Assembly: GCA_023386495.1 (NCBI GenBank)
Contig: JAEWJS010000146.1
Span: 1 to 54,143, forward strand
DNA: 54,143 nt
Direction of reading: 5' to 3'
Source: Bacillota bacterium
GTDB lineage: Bacteria > Bacillota > Bacilli > Paenibacillales > Paenibacillaceae
Part shown: in pieces, positions 51,760 to 54,143 of the stretch
How positions within the stretch are numbered: the stretch's first letter is position 1
Layout of the letters: each line of letters starts with the position of its first letter
Program-made: the position numbers and the translations under genes
Notes under the pieces: model-generated
What the model was told of the DNA's origin: nothing
Seen by the model: only the letters and a program-made list of their open reading frames with translations
The model's database searches: none

Positions 51760-52779
51760 CTACTCCTCGTGATGGTGATGCGCGTTGTCCGCATTCGCTG
51801 CTGTTTCGTTCGCAGGTGATTGAGCATCATCCGCGTCATCTGCGTCCGACGCGTGATCGCTGCCATGTCCATGCTCGCCATGCGGCATCGGCTCGACCTC
51901 TCTCGTCGATAAGCCGTGGTTATGCGACGCGCCGTACTTCGTCACGATCTGCTCGAACAAGCCTTCCGGCGTGCCCGCGAACGTGCGGACATCCGATGCG
52001 CCCGGCTTCGCCAGCTCCTTGTAGCCATCCAGCGTCAATTCCGGCGAGGCGCCTTGAATATTCTCGACCCACTCATCGAATGCGCCTTGGGAGGTCGCTT
52101 CCGCGGTGAATCGCATCTTGGCAAAATCTTTTCCGCTGAAGTTCGCACCAGAGCCCAGATATTCGCCTTGTTCGTCCGCCTGGAGGTGCAGCGTCATCGC
52201 CATGCCGGACATCGTGTAGATCTGCCCGCCGAGCTGCGGAATCCAGAACGAGTTCATCGGCGCGTCGCTGGTCAGCTCGAACTTCACCGGCACATCCTCG
52301 GGGAATCGCACGTAGTTAACGGTTGCGATATCCTGTTCGGGATAGATGAACAGCCACTTCCAGTCCAGCGATGTCACTTGAATGGTGAGCGTCTCTTCCT
52401 CTGATGCAATCGGCTTGGACGGCTCCAGCTCATAGGTATACTTCACCGTGATCACGGCGAGAATCGCGATAATCACGATCGGGATGCTCCACCAGGTGAC
52501 CTCCAGCTTCGTGCTGTGCTCCCACTCCGGCTTGTAAGCCGCCTTGCTGTTCTTCCTCTCTCGATAGCGCCAAGCGATAACGAAGGTCATTACCAGCACC
52601 GGCAAAATGATGACCAGGCATAGCAGCGTCGTGATAATAATGAGATCCCTCTGCTGCTCCCCGATCGGCCCCTTCGGATTCATGACGATCAAGCTTTCGC
52701 CGCAGCCCGAGGTTAATACAGCGAGCGCAGCCATCGTCAGCATAGCTGCAATCCGCTTGAATATTGTCGATTGTCTCAT
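51760..52779 (-). CDS. qoxA: Quinol oxidase subunit II (lipoprotein)
   Basis: A 339-residue protein. A lipoprotein signal (TSGC, cysteine at 26) is followed by two helices (about 47-68 and 90-110) and a cupredoxin-like domain (about 120-260). The CxxxC of the CuA site is absent (SFWIPQLGGQIYTMSGM region), as expected for a quinol rather than cytochrome c oxidase. The last 45 residues are His/Asp/Ala-rich, ending HHHHEE. GGAGAGG precedes ATG 52779; the frame runs 126 codons further upstream but without family similarity. It is the first gene of qoxABCD. Confidence 0.9.
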   Translation of the reverse strand: MRQSTIFKRIAAMLTMAALAVLTSGCGESLIVMNPKGPIGEQQRDLIIITTLLCLVIILPVLVMTFVIAWRYRERKNSKAAYKPEWEHSTKLEVTWWSIPIVIIAILAVITVKYTYELEPSKPIASEEETLTIQVTSLDWKWLFIYPEQDIATVNYVRFPEDVPVKFELTSDAPMNSFWIPQLGGQIYTMSGMAMTLHLQADEQGEYLGSGANFSGKDFAKMRFTAEATSQGAFDEWVENIQGASPELTLDGYKELAKPGASDVRTFAGTPEGLFEQIVTKYGASHNHGLSTREVEPMPHGEHGHGSDHASDADDADDAQSPANETAANADNAHHHHEE

Positions 52780-53150
52780 CCAGTTCCTCTCCTTACGGAC
52801 CCTTGGTAGATGGCGGCATAATCGCTTGATTACGCTCTTTGTGATTAAAGTAACATAATCGCCGCCGCGTATCTGCCCTGTTAACAAAGGCGTCAACGAA
52901 ACGTCGCATTTCCGTAATAATTCGTTCACCGATTCGACGTTTGTTTGGAAGAAGCTGCTTCGAATGCGTGTCCGGACAACTTCTTCAATAACCGACAACC
53001 GCGCATTACCCGGGAAATAATGTTCGACAGGGCACTTCGACAGCTTCCTCGCCGGGGTGCGGCTACAATAGGCTTGTCCGTTGTTGACCGATGCACAGGA
53101 TTCATGCAATAGCCTTAGGAAGACATTCCGAATACGAGGAGGCGCATAAC
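52780..53150. other. Gene-free divergent region between qoxA and the coiled-coil gene
   Basis: No supportable gene. Minus-strand promoter candidates for qoxA are TTGACG-N17-GATACG and TTAACA-N18-GATTAT, both only partial matches. Between them and qoxA lie four TAATC/GATTA half-sites at 52819-52823, 52828-52832, 52843-52847 and 52856-52860. On the plus strand TTGACC at 53084-53089 could be a -35 for the next gene. Confidence 0.4.
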
Positions 53151-54083
53151 GTGGCACATGCCGAACGACGTGACCTGTACCTGCGACCGACGCTCATCAC
53201 CCCCGATTACGCGAAGGAAGAACCGGGCGAAGAGGCGAAGAGACCGCGACTGACTTTACGTTATCTGCACGAGCTGATCGATGATATCCATGTGGAGAAC
53301 GGGAAGCTGGCCGATCAGATCGACACGCTCTCGAATCAATTGGACGAACTCGCCCGCAAGCTGGACGCGCTCGATATATGGAAGGAAGACAATGAACTTG
53401 CTGCTGGATTGGAGGTGCGCTTCGCATACGTCGAGCCGGAAGATGCAGCAGTTGCGGGGGATGAAAATGTCGTGGACCAAAGTGTGGCGCTAGTGGTTCC
53501 TGAGGCTCAGCCGTCGGCGGCTTCTTCGGCAGCGGCGGTTCCCGCGCTTCAAGAAACCGGCGAAGGGTCGGAAGCGTTCGCTAGGGAATGGTCGCTCGTC
53601 GTGCTTGAGGATTTAAGCTCATCGAACAGCATCATCCCACATGGCGCGGGCGAGCTGCCTGCTTCGCTGCAGGAGCGAATGATCGAGAACGTGAAGGAAG
53701 CGGCGCGGATCGCGGAGGAGATCGCGGCCCAAGCATCGTCGCATGCGGAAGGTGGTGCCGATCACGAGTCCGCTTCGGGGACGGAGACGGCGATGTCTTA
53801 CGAGCATGCGATGAGCCTGCCGCAGCCGCCTAATCGATTGATCAGCGAAGCTCCCGACTCAGCGACAGAGCCCCTCTTGGCAGTCGGCTCGAATGCGGAA
53901 CCGTCTGTCCCGGAGGCAAGCGTGCCGACAGCGCCGGCAATCGTGCCGCCAATCCGTGAGACGATATTCCGGCATGAACCGCTATCTTCTGCGCATTCGT
54001 ACATCCCGCCGCGATCCGAGCGGCATACCGTCCCGAAGAAGCGGTCGTTATGGTCGCGCCTGTTCGCTCGGCAGACGCTGTAA
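53151..54083 (+). CDS. Hypothetical protein with coiled coil and disordered C-terminus
   Basis: A 310-residue protein, not recognised. Residues about 35-80 (YLHELIDDIHVENGKLADQIDTLSNQLDELARKLDAL...) form a probable coiled coil. The rest is Ala/Glu/Pro/Ser-rich and likely disordered, with a short amphipathic stretch (RMIENVKEAARIAEEIAAQ) and a basic end (KKRSLWSRLFARQTL). There is no membrane segment. GTG 53151 is chosen because ACGAGGAGG at 53134-53142 lies eight bases upstream; the ATG at 53091 has no such site. Confidence 0.6.
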   Translation: MAHAERRDLYLRPTLITPDYAKEEPGEEAKRPRLTLRYLHELIDDIHVENGKLADQIDTLSNQLDELARKLDALDIWKEDNELAAGLEVRFAYVEPEDAAVAGDENVVDQSVALVVPEAQPSAASSAAAVPALQETGEGSEAFAREWSLVVLEDLSSSNSIIPHGAGELPASLQERMIENVKEAARIAEEIAAQASSHAEGGADHESASGTETAMSYEHAMSLPQPPNRLISEAPDSATEPLLAVGSNAEPSVPEASVPTAPAIVPPIRETIFRHEPLSSAHSYIPPRSERHTVPKKRSLWSRLFARQTL

Positions 54084-54143
54084 GCCCGTGTGACTACCCA
54101 ATTCCGGCCGAACGCCAAAAGCGGCAACCGCCCTCTTCCGGGC

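Overview
The window looks like the chromosome of a GC-rich, spore-forming member of the Paenibacillaceae (Paenibacillus/Cohnella type). The reasons are a tricistronic GerA-type spore germinant-receptor operon, strong AGGAGG ribosome binding sites with frequent GTG/TTG starts, two-domain AraC regulators and LplABC-type sugar importers without their own ATPase, an aa3-type quinol oxidase, and intergenic repeats. This assignment is inference; no rRNA, tRNA, phage, transposase or CRISPR array was seen.

Layout. 1-5.1 kb: the tail of an MFS exporter, a TVP38/DedA-like membrane protein, small zinc-ribbon and tiny hydrophilic proteins (possibly spore-associated), a 100-bp hairpin element, an aromatic-acid-exporter-like FUSC protein and a LysM-M23 cell-wall hydrolase. 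5.1-9.3 kb: germinant receptor genes A-C-B on the minus strand. 9.4-10.1 kb: a LysE exporter.

10.2-33.4 kb: one large minus-strand carbohydrate locus. Its upstream unit (33.4 to 27.7 kb) encodes an unrecognised 642-aa helical protein, a GH140-like (DUF4038) glycosidase and a membrane-bound AraC regulator. The downstream unit (27.4 to 10.2 kb) encodes two sugar ABC permeases, a solute-binding lipoprotein, a Gfo/Idh oxidoreductase, GH2, DUF5703, a parallel beta-helix GH141-like enzyme, an aldo/keto reductase, GH43, NagB, a ROK kinase, an SDR and a FAH-family hydrolase. None of the glycosidases has a signal peptide, so the locus appears to import oligosaccharides and finish them inside the cell. 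The family mix (GH140, GH141, GH2, GH43 plus AKR, SDR and FAH) resembles depolymerisation of apiose/fucose-type pectic side chains coupled to an oxidative deoxy-sugar route. This is the strongest candidate for an undescribed system. Two cre-like sites suggest CcpA control of both units.

33.6-36.9 kb: a TetR/metallo-hydrolase pair with two operators inside its promoter, divergent from a formate/nitrite-type channel plus L-lactate dehydrogenase operon preceded by a Rex/FNR-type dyad. 36.9-37.3 kb: a gene-free stretch carrying repeats of about 26 bp. 37.3-47.7 kb: three tandem paralogous isochorismatase-fold amidohydrolases, a LysR regulator with a perfect LysR box, a complete peptide-type ABC importer with a fused double ATPase, and an MFS transporter; together they suggest uptake and hydrolysis of an amide-bearing compound. 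47.9-52.8 kb: a hydrolase-like protein lacking its nucleophile, then the quinol oxidase operon qoxABCD, three of whose subunits carry His-rich extensions. 53.1-54.1 kb: a coiled-coil hypothetical protein.
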